64,000 nt of DNA from Desmodus rotundus (GCF_022682495.2 NC_071391.1:114931195-114995194); one strand, 5' to 3'; numbered from the stretch's first letter, positions 1 through 12,365 are shown. The notes: generated from the letters alone by a model not told the origin. Made by a program: numbers and translations.

Positions 1-1990
1 CACAACAATGCCAGCTGGTACACTGATACAGATGGGCTCCCAGAACACTCACCTAGTACAGGAAGCCTGTACTAAAAGAGGCCCACCCTCCGGAATATAA
101 TTCTATTTTTTTATGTGTACATATAAATTTAAAAGATGAACTTCATACCAAACTGCAAGGAAGGAGAGACTCAATAAAAATTTCTTAGAAAAATCTCTTG
201 CTTGTCATCATTCACTAACTTTCTACAATAAGAGATCTTTTCATTCAAGATACAAAACTTAGCACAAACAAAAGTAAAGACACTATCCTGACAATGCACA
301 TAGCAATCCTCCCCTGGGGTGCTGGTTATACCCACAAAAGCCCCTACCCAAGGCTGACTAAAGCATAACTTCTGGGAACAGGGCCTTAGAATTTGCTTTC
401 TTAGTAAACGCCCAGGGTGAAGTGAATGACCTAAACGGTTTCATCCACTAGTGGAACTTTTCTTCCCCAGGAGTGTACACCCCAGGAACAAAGAGAGAGA
501 CTTTTCAGGAAGAATTACCTCATTAGATCACAAACATTGCACGAACTGAGTAAAACAGAATAGTGCTGTACTACCTACCAGTATCACCATCTAGATTTTA
601 AGGATGAGTTGGTATTCACAGAGAAATAATCCGTTGTAACACAGCTTAGAAATACTACCAGTCAAATCAGGCCTGCTAACACATGAGATCCTGTTCTGAT
701 ACGTTTGGCCTGATACAAAGGCATAAATACCAGACATCACTGTTTTAAGAGAATTACACCTCATTTTACAGCTGAGGCAGGCCATTTGTTATTCCTTAAA
801 GGTCTGTCATCCATCTTATACTATTCCAAAAAGTCACTCTTGTTCTACTGGCCCCGTCTACTTTAAATCTAACAATCACTTATGGACTGTCTCTTGCAGG
901 CTTGGCCCTCCACTGAAGGACATGGGAGTGAGGGTAGGTGGGTTCACATTTACTGGGTGCCTACTTTGCGTTAAGCATCTGTGACTTTAAATTGCAGTAT
1001 GATGCTTTTGAGAGCACTTAGTTTGTTCAAAGGACCCTATGCTAATATTGGAAATGCAAAATCATTTTCACAAAAGGTTAGTAATTTCAAGGTCAAATGC
1101 CCATGCTATAATTTTATGGAAGGTAAAAAAATCATCTGTATTTAATACGTTATGTAGAAAAACATACTGGAAGAAAATATATTTTATTCTTCCCTCCAAA
1201 ATTCTGGTCTTCTTGCTACCTAATAAATTTCTGGATTTGTGTTACACTTTCCTTTTATAATGTTGTGTTCATCTTTTTATAGTGGCATTATCTCCCAGGA
1301 TAAAATACACAAGTCAGAAGTCTAATTTACAGAGCATAGATTCTTATGAATGCCGTGATTCCAGTAGCACGTGGGAACAGAGTATTCCTTGTCTCAACTC
1401 TTCACTCCAAAAAGCCAGCATTCATACAGAATTTCTGTGCAAGACTTAGTTTGGGGAATCTTCAGGAACATTCTCCCTAAAGGCACAAAATTCTTCTGGT
1501 GTCAGATTTGTCCCTCTCCTGATAGTGAGGGACCATTGTTCTCAAATGTGTTATGCCATTGGCAGCCGTACCCTGTCTTTCCAAGACAGCTACCTGTTTG
1601 TACAAGAAGACTGAACAGCATATACAAACTCTATACTTTTACTTAGGAGTCCTGCTGCCTGTACCTGTGAAATGTGTACCTCCTGAACTTGGAAGAAGTT
1701 GGAGAAACTTCTTGGTTGAAGAAACGTGTTGCTTTGTTTAAGATTTAGGAAGATTGTCTGGCGAGGATCCTCACCTCCACCTTCCAATGATAGTAAAGTT
1801 AAGCCTTGGTTAAGATGGTGATAGATTTTTATGATTGTTTTGCTGTCTCTGCCCAGCAATTCAGAGAAATGCAGATAAAGGTACCTCTCTTTTCTTTCAT
1901 CCCCAATCACTAAGGAAAAAACGCAGTCAGAACACAAGGCCTTTTAACAGGTCTCCGCCACCTGCAGGTCTTGAAAGTAACGTTGGTAAT
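1..1990. other. Unassigned AT-rich sequence, no gene recognised
   Basis: No exon, RNA gene or clear repeat is seen. Reading frames here are under 120 codons, overlap each other on both strands and match no protein family I recognise. A short piece near 945-1010 resembles the start of an ancient interspersed repeat (a motif like 'actgggtgcctactttgc') but is too short to assign. Confidence 0.5.
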
Positions 1991-2002
1991 ATCTACATGT
2001 CG
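1991..2002. repeat. Target-site duplication, left copy (LINE-1 at 2003-3035)
   Basis: The sequence atctacatgtcg is repeated exactly at 3036-3047, directly after the L1 A-rich tail. This is the normal mark of target-primed reverse transcription. Confidence 0.9.
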
Positions 2003-3035
2003 ACAAAATAAAAAGCTTCTGCATGGCTAAAGAAAAGAACAGCAAAATGAAAAGGGAACTAACCGTATGGGAAAACATATTTTCCCATGATACCTCAGAG
2101 AAGGGTTTGATCTCCAAAACATATAAATAACGTACATGACTCCAGTCCAGGAAGACAATGCAATTAAAAGGGGGGCAAAGGACCTGAACAGACACTTCCC
2201 CAAGGAGGACATACAGAGGGCCCGGAGACATATGAAAGGATGCTCAGCATCACTAGCCATCAGAGAGATGCAGATTAAAACCACGGTGAGATACCACTTC
2301 ACACCAGTCAGAATGGCCATCATAACCAAATCAACAAACAACAAATGCTGGTGAGGTTGTGGAGAAAAGGGAACTCTAGTGCACTGTTGGTGAGATCGCA
2401 GATTGGTGCAATCACTGTGGAAAACAGTATGGAATTTCCTCAGAAAACTGAAAATGGAATGGTCTTTTGACCCAACAATTCCACTGCTGGGATTTTCAGC
2501 TAAGAATCCTGAAACACCAATTCAAAAGAACCTATGCACCCCAATGTTCATAGCAGCATTATTTATAATAGCCAAGTGCTAGAAACAGCCTAAGTGCCCA
2601 TCAGTAAATGAGTGGCTAAAAAAACTATGGTACATTTACATGATGGAATACTACGCAGCACAAAGAAAGAAGGAGCTCCTATTTATTGCAACAGCATGGA
2701 TGGAACTGGAGAGCATTATGCTAAGTGAAATAAGCTAGGAAGTGAAAGACAAATACCATATGATGTCACCTAGAAGTGGAACCTAATCAACAAAACAAAC
2801 AAACAAAATATAACTAGAGACATTGAAATTAAGAACAAATTGACAGTAACCAGAGGGGAGGTGGGAGGAGATATTGGAGGGGGAAGGGGAAGGGTTGTCA
2901 GGAACATGTACAAAGGACACATAGACAAAGCCAAAGAGGGGTAGGATCAAGGGGATGGCTTGGGTGGGCAGGAGTGGTGGGGGCAGAATGGAGACAACTC
3001 TATTTGAAATACAATTTTTAAAAAGTATAAAAAAA
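2003..3035 (+). mobile_element. 5'-truncated LINE-1 with target-site duplication
   Basis: This is the 3' kilobase of a LINE-1: the last part of ORF2, then a G-rich 3' UTR and an A-rich tail. ORF2 C-terminal landmarks are readable on the plus strand, including the segments around 'cacttcacaccagtcagaatgg' region (2296-2320), 'atagcagcattatttataat' (2551-2570) and 'gagcattatgctaagtgaaa' (2711-2730). The copy is flanked by an exact 12-bp direct repeat, atctacatgtcg, at 1991-2002 and 3036-3047, which fixes both ends. Several stop codons interrupt ORF2, so it is dead. It is one of the better preserved L1 copies in the window. Confidence 0.93.
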
Positions 3036-3047
3036 ATCTACATGTCG

Positions 3048-4619
3048 TTTGGGTACTGCATTTACTAGACAATAAAGGGCACGTGAATACCTCTGACCAG
3101 GGCCAGTTCTCCTGGGGTTCTAAAACAGCTACCTGATTTCAGTTAGATAATCAAAACAAAGCCTCACCTAGAAAGAGCAGTCACTCCTGATTTACGGCAA
3201 TTCCTAAAACAACCCTACCTGATGTACAATATATTCTCCCATCTCCTGTCCTTTACCCTCTTATCTTGAGACTTAAGACTGCCTTAGAAATACACCCCAT
3301 GACCTAGACCAACACCAATCACACAATTTATTTCTTTTTCATATAAAATTCTGAGTTATTTTCCTTCTACTGGTAAGCATACGCACAAAAGTTTTGAGTT
3401 ATGTAGATTTCTTTATGTAGATAAGCATTCTTTACCTTCTTATCTATCACAGTAATTTCAACCAATAAGAATCAAAACTTTAATGCATGAAGATTTTCTC
3501 TTGATGATAAGGACAAATGAAGAATCTGAGGAAATGGTTGCTATCAAGTAAAAGCTTTTGACTAGTAAAACAAAAAAAGTTGTAATGCATACAAAGCTGT
3601 TCAACCTCTGAAAAGGGGCAACTCTTTATACTAATTCCTCAGGAAGACACAAGAAAGAAGAAGTGTGGAAAGATTCTAAAGCTGTAAGCCCCGTAACACA
3701 GCTTTCTTTGATTCTGTCTGAATTAGGTCATTATAGCCTTGGGCCTCTGCCAGACTAATGCTTATTAACAGTTAACAGGGAGTTATTTTTAACTATAGCT
3801 CCACTCAAGAACTTATCATTCACACTAGGTTGTTCAAAGTACAATTTCTGGGAAAGAATACAGATGCTGAGGGAAGGGTAAATGTTAGCTAAACGAGTAA
3901 AGCTGCTGTTAAATTCTCTCAGCATGATTGGTTTGCTTCTCTTTTAAGAGGACCTAAAGAAATTCCTGCCACAGCAGAAATTTTGCAGAATCCAACTGCA
4001 AACACAAAAATAACCTATTAGGAACCACCTTGGTTTGTACTTTTTCCTTTACAGCATACTAATTACTTAGTAACAAAGGCATGTTGAAGAGGGGATAAGA
4101 AATGTCTTATTTCAATAGGTAAATTATCAGTGATAAAAGGGCAAAGCATAAATCACATGAATAATCTGTAATAGTTGAAATACTAAGCTAGAAATCAGTT
4201 CAACTCATTCCTGTCCAGAACATGTCTCAGGGAATATGATAAAATCAATCCATGAATACTATCTACCCAGCACCTAATGTGAGCACATCAATGGACTAGG
4301 TACAGTTAGGAAAAAAATACTGGACATGTAGACATAAATGAATATAAACAGCACATTAAAGTAACTGGAAAGACCTAGAGGTACAATAGAAGTTTAGTAA
4401 ATGAGTGAGTAATCAAAAGGAAACTGATAAAACCATCATCATAAAAGGAGACTTTGACATAGTGCTCTTGGATTTGGCCAAATTAAGAACAAAAATAAAG
4501 AATTTGATGCCTATAATAATAATATTATGAACTAAATTCAATAGGTTTATATACATTAAATTATATACTCTCTACATATCATATTTACATTCTATTCAAA
4601 TGGCAATGAACATTTATCA
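3048..4619. other. Unassigned sequence, no gene recognised
   Basis: AT-rich sequence with no long reading frame, no RNA gene and no repeat I can name. It may contain heavily decayed old repeats. Confidence 0.45.
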
Positions 4620-5178
4620 AGAGCACATCAGTAGATGAGTGGATAAAAAAGCTGCGGTATATTGACACAATGTAATACCATAATGCCATAGAAAGAAGGA
4701 AATCTTACCTTTTGTGACAGCATAGATAATCCTGGAGAGTATGATGCTAAGTGAAATAAGCCAGTCAAAGAAAGACAAGTAGCATATGACTTCATTTATA
4801 TGTGGAATCTAATGAACAAAATAAACAAACATACAAAATTGAAACAGACTCATAGATACAGAAAACAGACTGCCAGCTGTCAGAGGGGAGGGAACTTGGG
4901 AAGGTGGATGAAAAAAGTGAAGGGATCAACAAAACAATTAATCTCACAGACACAGACAACTGTACAGTGATTACCAGAGGGAAAGGGGGGTGGGAGGAGG
5001 TAGAAGAAGATAAAAGGGAATAAATAGTGATGAAAGGAAACTTGACTTGGGGTGGTGAACACACAATAGAATACACAGATGAGGTATTATACAATTGTAT
5101 ACCTGAAATCTATATAATTTTATTAACCAATGCCAGTCCAATTAATTCAATCAAGTTATTTTTTAAAAGTAAAAAAAA
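4620..5178 (+). mobile_element. LINE-1 3' end (ORF2 terminus plus 3' UTR)
   Basis: It starts within the ORF2 terminal region ('cagtagatgagtggataaaa' near 4629) and continues through 'atgctaagtgaaataagcca' (4743-4762) into a G-rich 3' UTR. It ends in the typical 'accaatg...aattaattcaat' segment and an A-rich tail near 5160-5178. The 3' UTR is related to those at 37300-37560 and 46367-46940, so these are probably one or close subfamilies. The copy is severely 5'-truncated and encodes nothing. I could not define a target duplication. Confidence 0.85.
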
Positions 5179-5766
5179 ATAGCTTATAAATTCAACCATA
5201 AAGCAAATCCCAATACATTCCAAGATGTAGAAATTGTACACTTGATACCTGCTGGCCTCCATGCAGTAAAACATAAATGACAAAAAATCAAATAAAAATA
5301 GCAGATAAATATCACACTCTATTAAGGAACAATAAACTTTGATCAAAGGGGTTTAGTTCAGCTATGAATGATTCAATATAAAAACATTATCAATATAATT
5401 CATTATTTTAATAAGTCAAGCAGAAAAATTCAACATTCTCTTCTGATTTCTGTTTATAGATTTAGACAACTGTAAGCCAAAGAATATAGTTGTGATCTGC
5501 TGAATCATATCAATATTTTTAAAATCAACTGTTATATTTAAAGCTAAAACATATAACTTTCTCCACTGAAACCTAAAAGAAACAAAAATGTTGACCTAAG
5601 TATAACAGTCTTCTTCAATTTTGTTCTGGAATTTAAGATAGTGAATAATAAGCATATATAGTGACAAAAAAGCAAGCATTGTGTGCAAATGTGACAGCCC
5701 ACCTTAGATATTCAAGAATCAATGGACAAATATGAAAACTGGTAAGTATGCTCAGGATGGTATATA
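5179..5766. other. Unassigned AT-rich sequence
   Basis: No gene or named repeat is seen between the L1 tail and the mariner element. Confidence 0.4.
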
Positions 5767-5893
5767 CAGGGTGGGGCAAAAGTTGGTTTACAGTTGTTTG
5801 TATGGAAAATAATGCAATAATTAATGTCATAATATAAGAACAAACACTGAGTTTTACATAGTCACAACTATAAACCAATTTTGCCCCATCCTG
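5767..5893. mobile_element. Mariner-type MITE, family A (complete, 127 bp)
   Basis: The element is nearly an inverted repeat from end to end. It begins cagggtggggcaaaag and the reverse complement of its right end begins caggatggggcaaaat. It sits between TA dinucleotides (5765-5766 and 5894-5895), the target duplication of Tc1/mariner elements. It is too short for a transposase and must have been moved in trans. A second, broken copy of the same family lies at 49355-49460. Confidence 0.9.
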
Positions 5894-5895
5894 TA

Positions 5896-6599
5896 TTTAT
5901 AAAATAAAGATAAAATTAATTACATTATGTTACATTAATTCTATTAATAGCCAATAATTATTACTAGCAATAATGTGATACATGTAAAATTACAGATTCT
6001 TTTATTCTCTAACCAGTGTAGTCCCAATAAATTCACCATTAAACCAACTTCAACAACTGGAAAGAAAAAATTATCTATTGTTTACAATTTCCAATATGCA
6101 GATGTGGAAAAAAACTATGAAAAAGGAGGGAGAGGCACTTTTATGTCTCCAGAGTGTGCAATGAGTGGATCAAATTATAAACACCGTGTCTAAAATGTCA
6201 TTTTTAACAGCATCTCATATTATTTACAACTAATCTCTTCTTGTTCTTGAAATCCAAATCTTGATGATAGATAGCGTAAGTTTGGTAATTTCAATAAGTT
6301 TGCCCTCTTCTTGACTACTATATTCTACCTGAATCGCTTTTGAGAACTTATTCAATTCAGAATTAATCTTTCTACTAGGACTGTTGTCTTCCTTCAAGAA
6401 GGTTTTTTCTCTGTATCTTCTTCCCATGAAGATACATGGACACATGGGAAAGTTTACAGAGTCTCAAAGCTTAGAGAGGAGCCTTGAGACAGTTTACTCA
6501 CCTATAGGTCTCCACTGACCTATGCACTGTGGTGGTTTGGACTGGTCCTTGGTAGTCTAGCACCAGCACCTGTTAAGAGCAACTGGTCCATTCTGATTC

Positions 6600-6600
<1 letters not shown>
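5896..6600. other. Unassigned AT-rich sequence
   Basis: No gene or named repeat is seen. Reading frames of about 70 codons on each strand show no family resemblance. Confidence 0.4.
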
Positions 6601-6653
<53 letters not shown>

Positions 6654-6670
6654 CTATCTCTATCTCTCTC
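6601..6670. repeat. Compound microsatellite (TC)n-(TCTA)n
   Basis: About 17 TC units pass into six or seven TATC units and back to TC. The tract is followed by pyrimidine-rich sequence to about 6770. Confidence 0.95.
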
Positions 6671-7079
6671 CTGCCTCTCTCCTCTTCCTCATCTCCATTT
6701 CTCTTTCTCCATTCTCTCACCAGTCATGCTTCCCTCTCCTTCTGCTCATTATACACTCCAAAGACATACCAGTATAAGCACATCTCCCCCTCAACTTTCA
6801 TAATTGTTTTCCACACCAGCATAGAGCATATTGTTTGTAATTCTGTAAATGAGTATACCAACCCCCCCCCAAAGATGTCTAAACCTGGACTTAGCTAAAT
6901 TTTGCCACTGTAGGGGGAAATTTGTGCTTCAGTGAAAAACTACGCATTGTCTAGACTCTGGATTATCTGATTCTGATTCTATAAAAGCTAATTTATACTT
7001 CTGCAAATACAGGATAACTGATAGCAAGGTAAATTAATTCTTATCTACATACATGTAAATTTTCTTCTATCTTGACAGT
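6671..7079. other. Pyrimidine-rich then unassigned sequence
   Basis: It contains a C/T-rich stretch next to the microsatellite and then unremarkable AT-rich sequence. The last six bases (7074-7079, gacagt) are the left target duplication of the following LTR. Confidence 0.45.
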
Positions 7080-7899
7080 TGTGCGGGGGCTCCTCCTACA
7101 GGCCCCAACCCCCCGCCTCCATGGATGAGAATAAGTCTACCAAGACATGATCTGCTTGGGGAGGGAAGGTGGCTGATCTCTCAAAGGAGAAGGTGCCAAG
7201 AGCCTTTTCCTCAATGGGCTTTTATTGGGTTCCATTTGCACAGGAATACAGATAAAGCTCAATCATTGTTAGGCAGTAAGGATCAAACAATAGATAACAA
7301 ACAAAGAACTCTGAGAGCTTATTCTGAGTCAGGGTCAGTTAGCTAAATGGCTATACGACTTTAGGAAACAAACTCATTTCAGGCTTGGACCCTTATCATT
7401 TAAATTGAGGGTATCGGCAAAATAGGTTTCACAGGATTTCATGCATTCTTTCTTAGGCCTGATCGCCCCAAGGAGTCCGCCCTTTCCAGCACAGGACTGC
7501 ACTTACCTCTGGCATTGTTTCTGGCTTAAGTTGAGCAGGAGAAGTAAGGCAGCCAAAAGATTAGAAGACTTCTTACAGACAGAATGAGGACTCAGGCTAT
7601 GTCAAAGCCGAGGGGCGAGGGTCCATCACCCCCTTTTTCTATAGCCCCTCAAGTCCTTCCCTGTGGGCCTCTTCATGACCATGCCTGTCTTAGGTCGTCC
7701 CTCCCTTGAGGAATCTTACCCATCATTGGCTAACTGGTCAGGCTCAGGGCCAAGCAGGGTAAAGTAAAGCGGGCAGGGGCGGCGCCCCTGCCAGGGAGAT
7801 AAGCTTTGTCTCCTTAGTGGCTTATGGTCCCATGTCTCTGACTCAGCCTTAACCCTGGGGAGTTACAGTTTCTGAAACCAGGCAGGTCGGTTCCCAACA
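7080..7899 (-). mobile_element. Solo LTR of an endogenous retrovirus
   Basis: An 820-bp block is bounded by tg...ca and reads as an LTR on the minus strand, starting tgttgggaaccgacc at 7899 and ending cccccgcaca at 7080. A polyadenylation signal AATAAA lies on the minus strand at 7221-7226, about 140 bp from the 3' end, as expected for an R region. Flanking hexamers gacagt (7074-7079) and gacact (7900-7905) match at five of six positions, a size usual for class II ERVs. No gag, pol or env is adjacent, so the provirus was reduced to one LTR by LTR-LTR recombination. The block is clearly GC-richer than its surroundings. Family membership is inferred. Confidence 0.8.
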
Positions 7900-7905
7900 G
7901 ACACT

Positions 7906-8457
7906 GACTCAGATGAGCATCCTTTTTAGCTGCTAAATCTCCACTACCACTTTTCTCATTTGGCTCATATTTATGGTGCTCCCCAATGGGAAATCCAGTT
8001 TTCCTTTCATTTACACATTCACTTTAATATTGCAGATCTATATATTTGTCTGTTCTTTAGATCCTCTTTAGAATCAGTTTTAGCATATACCTACCTTTAT
8101 GATGAGTTTAATAAATTTTTAACTTGTTTGCATTTTATGTCTATATGAGAGTCATGATTTTCCTTTTATTGAAAATTACCTTTAATCACCCCACTTGTGT
8201 ATTCCAGGACACTTTGTCATTCACCCCTCTCATCTCAGAACTGAGGCACAAGCACAGTGAGGAACTGCAATGGGAATCCCAGACAACTGAAATCGTCATG
8301 CAGAGGGGATTTGTAAGGGGATGTTATCCTGTCCCAGAAGACTGTGGAGGTTTAGTAGGGAGTTAGTATTTATTGACAATAGAGACAAAAATGCAAAACT
8401 GTAACACTCAGCTAATGATAATAGACTTTATTCTGCAGTAGTAAGGGTTTCAGGACA
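7906..8457. other. Unassigned sequence between two LTRs
   Basis: No gene is seen. The right part, from about 8385, may belong to the following LTR. Confidence 0.4.
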
Positions 8458-8927
8458 TGCTTCCCTACATGTGCCACTGTGGCATGTGAATTAGTTTGAG
8501 CTGCATGCAATTGAGACCCTGTGAGCTCAAAGGAAACTTTTACTTCTCCCTTAAAGAATTAAAATGGGGAGTCTTGCCCATAAGAGTTATTACCACAAAT
8601 AATTTTTTATGACCTATCTATGCAAGTGGCAAGGCAAACTTCTAATTACTGAACATTTGTCTTCGTATTATCCTGTGAATTACCCTTCTCCTCTCTGAAG
8701 CCCCTGGCACCTTACCACATTCCTTGGCTCAGGACGTCAAATGTACTGTCTCTGAACCTTTCATATATGTGAAGTCTCTGACTCTCTCATGTGTGTGGAG
8801 TTCCCATACATATGTATGTAATTAAATTTGTTCATTTTTCTCCTTTTAATCTGTCTCATGTTGATATAATTATTAGACTAGCTCAAAGAACCTACAAGGG
8901 TAGAGACAAATTTTTCCTCCCCCCACA
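8458..8927 (+). mobile_element. Older ERV LTR (class uncertain)
   Basis: The sequence runs from a tgcttccc start to a cccccaca end. It contains features typical of an LTR 3' half: an attaaa polyadenylation-like signal near 8821, then T-rich sequence with 'tctgtctcatgttgatat' (8850-8867) and a C-rich end after 'aacctacaagggtagaga' (8889-8906). I recognise this as a mammalian LTR end but cannot name the family. The left edge is uncertain and no target duplication was found. Confidence 0.55.
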
Positions 8928-9838
8928 ATGGGTGACTGAATTTATGGTGAGTGAGTCAAGCTTCAGAATAAATATATTTCCCACCTAGAGGTAGGTGACA
9001 AGAATCTTGTTTCAATGATAGCATTATGGACTCATGTAATGCAACCTAACAGGTACAATGATTTCTCAACCCTGGGATTACCCGCTACCTTGAGACATAT
9101 CATCTGTTATACAGCAATAAAACACATCATAAAATAGCCCATACTTTATTGCCTAGAAGAAGTTGATTCTAATTTATGTCCAGCAGCATATCAATATAGC
9201 TTCCAAGGTTGAAGAAAACTCTGGCATTTACTGACCCATAACTGTTGACATGAAGGCCTTAGGTTAAAAAAAAAAAGTCCTTTCTAATCAATTTAGAAAA
9301 CAACCCTACTGCATCCATTGGAGAGAAAGAAATTAGAATATGTCTGCTGTCAAAAGCACTTTACTTTAGGAGGTAGTTTGCAGCACAAGGTGCTGAAAGT
9401 AGGAGGGTGCCAGAGGTTTGTGATGGGTTGAGGTTCAGGAGATCCAAGAATAAATCACAATGCATATCATGCAAAATATAGTGGTCACCACACTTGGACT
9501 CATCATCAAGTCATTAGAGACCTCAACATTGGCAACACTGACATTTATAAAAGACAAACGAACACATTTTATGATTATATATTTACCAATCAAAATACTT
9601 GAAGTAAGTCTTTGATAAAACAATGTATTAGATGGTTTTGCAGCAGCTTACACCCAGCATATCTGAGAGAAAGTTTGGAGGTGATTTTCAATGCTATAGT
9701 TTAGAAATGTGTTTTGACAAGGTGTGTGTAGGAAATACTTGGGGATGACCAATATCCTCCTGGACCTAGCAGAACAGAAGCTGAGGAACAATGAGGTGCC
9801 TTGTCAAATAAGTACCAGATACATAGCCACTGGGTAGC
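8928..9838. other. Unassigned sequence
   Basis: AT-rich, with no gene and no repeat that I can name. Confidence 0.4.
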
Positions 9839-9980
9839 TGTTGTGTTTCCCCAAAAGATATGTCGAAGTCCCAGTTTAACAGTAGGATCTTTGAAGATGT
9901 AATCCATTTAAGATGAGGACATAGTAAGTGAGAGGGGCCCTAATTCAGTGAATGATATTCCTATAAGAATAAGGAAATTT

Positions 9981-10163
9981 AGCCCTGGCTGGTGTGACTC
10001 AGTAGATTGAGTGCCAGCCTGTAAACCAAAGGGTTGCCAGTTCTATTCCCAGACTTGTGCACATGACTGGGTTGCGGGCCAGGTCCCCAGTAGGAGGTGC
10101 ACGAAAGGCAGCCACACACTGATGTTTCTCTCCCTCTCTTTCTCCTTCCCTTCCCCTCTCTAA

Positions 10164-10198
<35 letters not shown>

Positions 10199-10211
10199 AA
10201 TCTTTTTTAAA
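9981..10211 (+). mobile_element. VES SINE (tRNA-derived, bat) with 16-bp target duplication
   Basis: The head 'agccctggctggtgtgactc' (9981-10000) and the B-box-like 'ggttgccagttctattccc' (10032-10050) are tRNA-like RNA polymerase III promoter parts. A body with 'gggttgcgggccaggtcccc' (10070-10089), a pyrimidine tract and an (AAAT)n tail (10161-10200) follow. This layout is that of VES SINEs of yangochiropteran bats, which are mobilised by LINE-1. An exact 16-bp duplication, aagaataaggaaattt, flanks it at 9965-9980 and 10212-10227. The perfect duplication and good match suggest one of the youngest insertions in the window. Confidence 0.95.
10161..10200. repeat. (AAAT)n tail of the VES SINE
   Basis: About nine to ten AAAT units form the 3' tail of the SINE, just before the right target duplication. 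Confidence 0.95.
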
Positions 10212-10509
10212 AAGAATAAGGAAATTTGGATACAGAGATGCACAAAGAGAATGCCATGTAAGAATATAAAGCACACAGACACGCGTGCTGAAAAGAGGTA
10301 GAAACTGCACAAACCAAGGGTTGCCAGCAATCACTAGGAACTAAGAAAGGCAAGAAAGAATCCTCTTCTAGAGACGGAGAAATCATGGTCTTGCCAACAC
10401 CTTGATTTTGGACTTCTAGCCTCCAGAATTGGGAGAAAATAAGTTCTGGATTTCTAAGCCACCCAGTTTATGGTACTTTTGTAAGAAGCCCTAGGAAACT
10501 AACACATTG

Positions 10510-11944
10510 ATATCATTAGTTTTGCCACATGCCAATAATGTGAATACTTTCCAAGGAGAGATGAGTCAGACTCATCCACTGAGCATCTGTACCTAGGACA
10601 TTAATGTTGTTGGAAATGAGCTACGGTTGTTATTCTCATTTTGGAGATGAAAAGTCTTTTCTGCAGTAAGTGGGAAGAGGAATTACAGTAAATCTAGATA
10701 GGGATGAAGAAGGTGACTTCTTCAGTAAACTCACTGATTTACCATTTAAGTGTCTCACCCTGGATGGAAGTTGTTATCATGGCCTAAGAAAAAGGGAGTT
10801 GATATCACTCCAATGGCAGTTTGTGGGGTCCACGAAATCTTTCTGTATTTTTCTTGCTTTGTCCTGATGGCATTTTTTGCTTTTACATATGCTGTTCTCT
10901 CAGCAGTCATCGGTGATGCAACTTTGCCATATCCCTTAGTTTCACTGTATTGCTTAGAGAAATTCTGCTTCATAGGAAGATGTTGACCCTGATGGGCATC
11001 TGTTTTGAACTGCTAAGTCTTCTCCAGTTTCTCTCTGTTCTCCTCCATTTGTTCATCATTGCTGAATACTTTTTTCTCATGGTGGGAATTGAGACAGGCT
11101 CTGTCAGAGTTGGGCTGAGTTCATATTAAATTATTTCAGCTCAGAAGATGGAAGAACAAACAAGTTTTGTGTAATATGATTTCCTTTTTCCAGGAAAGGC
11201 TGCTGGTAGCTGATGAGCACTGGGGCGAGGACAACAGCTGGAGGAAGTGTCGGAAGAGAATTGGCTCGTTGTTGACAATGTCCTTGCATGTTCGCTCCGG
11301 GAGCACCCACATTAACAGGAAAAGTACTTATTTCCATCTAGTGAGTGTTGTTTTTTATTTGCTCAACTGAATGCTTCACAGAGTGAACTGTGGCAAGCAT
11401 GTATCATAGGGGTTCCCAGAGGCTAAAAGTGTCACCGATATTGCGTGTGCTAACAGGTTTAAATAACACAGACGTGTCCTACAGCACAACCAAACCACCC
11501 AGGTGATAAGGGATGCCCGAAGGCAAAGTGAGGGAAGCCACACCAATAGAAATCACAGCCTTTTACTGTGTCTGATGTTAAATATTGTGAACAATGAGAA
11601 ATTGCCTCTTCCATAGCCCATTCAGCCACTATCCTCTGTGAAGAAAAAGATTCAGGATGAAGACAAATAAAAAAGAAAAAATATTGCAGCAAGAGATTGT
11701 GCAATAAAAATCACTTCATTGTATTAAACCAGTCCCTGCACCATAAAACTGGGTGTCTGATGAAAGAGCTAGAGGAAAACAGTGGCTGAAGATATTAAAC
11801 TGTATCATTAAAATAGAGATAAAATTGTCAGAGCCTTAATTTTTGCCTCTTAAATAAAAGGGAAATGTCCCTTGAAAAGCATTACCAATGTTTACAAGAG
11901 TATAAAAAGTCTAAGGAAATGAGAACATAAAGAGATGGAGCAAT
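10510..11944. other. Unassigned sequence with a possible MIR trace
   Basis: No gene recognised. About 10590-10680 has the 'attctcattttggagatgaa' pattern of an antisense MIR, but it is short. The pair of short frames around 10670-10986 has no family resemblance. Confidence 0.4.
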
Positions 11945-12129
11945 AAATAATCATTCATTCAACAAATAGATCCACAGTTCTCCTTGCCAGGGAATAGTAT
12001 ATAGTGATGAATAAACCCAGACCTTGCTTTCATGAAGTTCATAGTCTGATGAAGTAAAAAAGACATAAAAATAACATTCCCATAAAGTGCATAGTTGTAT
12101 AATCCAAGTTAATAATATAAAAGAAACAA

Positions 12130-12151
12130 TGATAATAATAATAATAATAAT
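12130..12151. repeat. (ATA)n microsatellite
   Basis: Seven uninterrupted ATA units. Confidence 0.9.
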
Positions 12152-12189
12152 GTCTAAAACAGAAAATATTTTCATATTCTAAGCACCAT

Positions 12190-12365
12190 TTTAAATTATT
12201 CGTGTGTATGTTAATTCAATTAACCCTCCAAATCATCTTGGGCAATAGGTGTTACTTTTATCCCCACTTTATAGTGGGGGAACTAAAATACAGAGAGGTT
12301 TATTAACTTGCCCAGGGTCACAAGGCTAATACACAGTAGATACAAAATTTGAACCATTCTCTCCA
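12190..12365 (-). mobile_element. MIR SINE fragment
   Basis: On the minus strand this reads as MIR core and 3' half. Plus-strand landmarks are 'tatccccactttatagtggg' (12259-12278), the 'cagagaggtttattaacttg' segment (12291-12310) and 'cccagggtcacaaggctaat' (12311-12330). It is ancient and decayed. Confidence 0.75.

Larger units (their letters stand above)
9839..10509 (+). mobile_element. MLT1-like (ERVL-MaLR) LTR split by a SINE
   Basis: Both halves read as one MaLR LTR. The left half has the 'tttccccaaaagatatgtcg' type start (9846-9865). The right half has 'ttggacttctagcctccaga' (10408-10427), then 'agccacccagtttatggtac' (10458-10477) and an end in actaacaca. These are the usual MLT1 terminal motifs. 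The VES SINE at 9981-10211 interrupts it, so the LTR is the older element. Confidence 0.8.

Noticed and set aside
2136..2354. Lysine- and arginine-rich 72-codon frame
   Set aside because: It is the C-terminal part of LINE-1 ORF2 in a truncated copy.
9981..10060. tRNA-like sequence that could be a tRNA gene
   Set aside because: It is the head of a VES SINE, with the SINE body, AAAT tail and target duplication; it does not form a complete tRNA.
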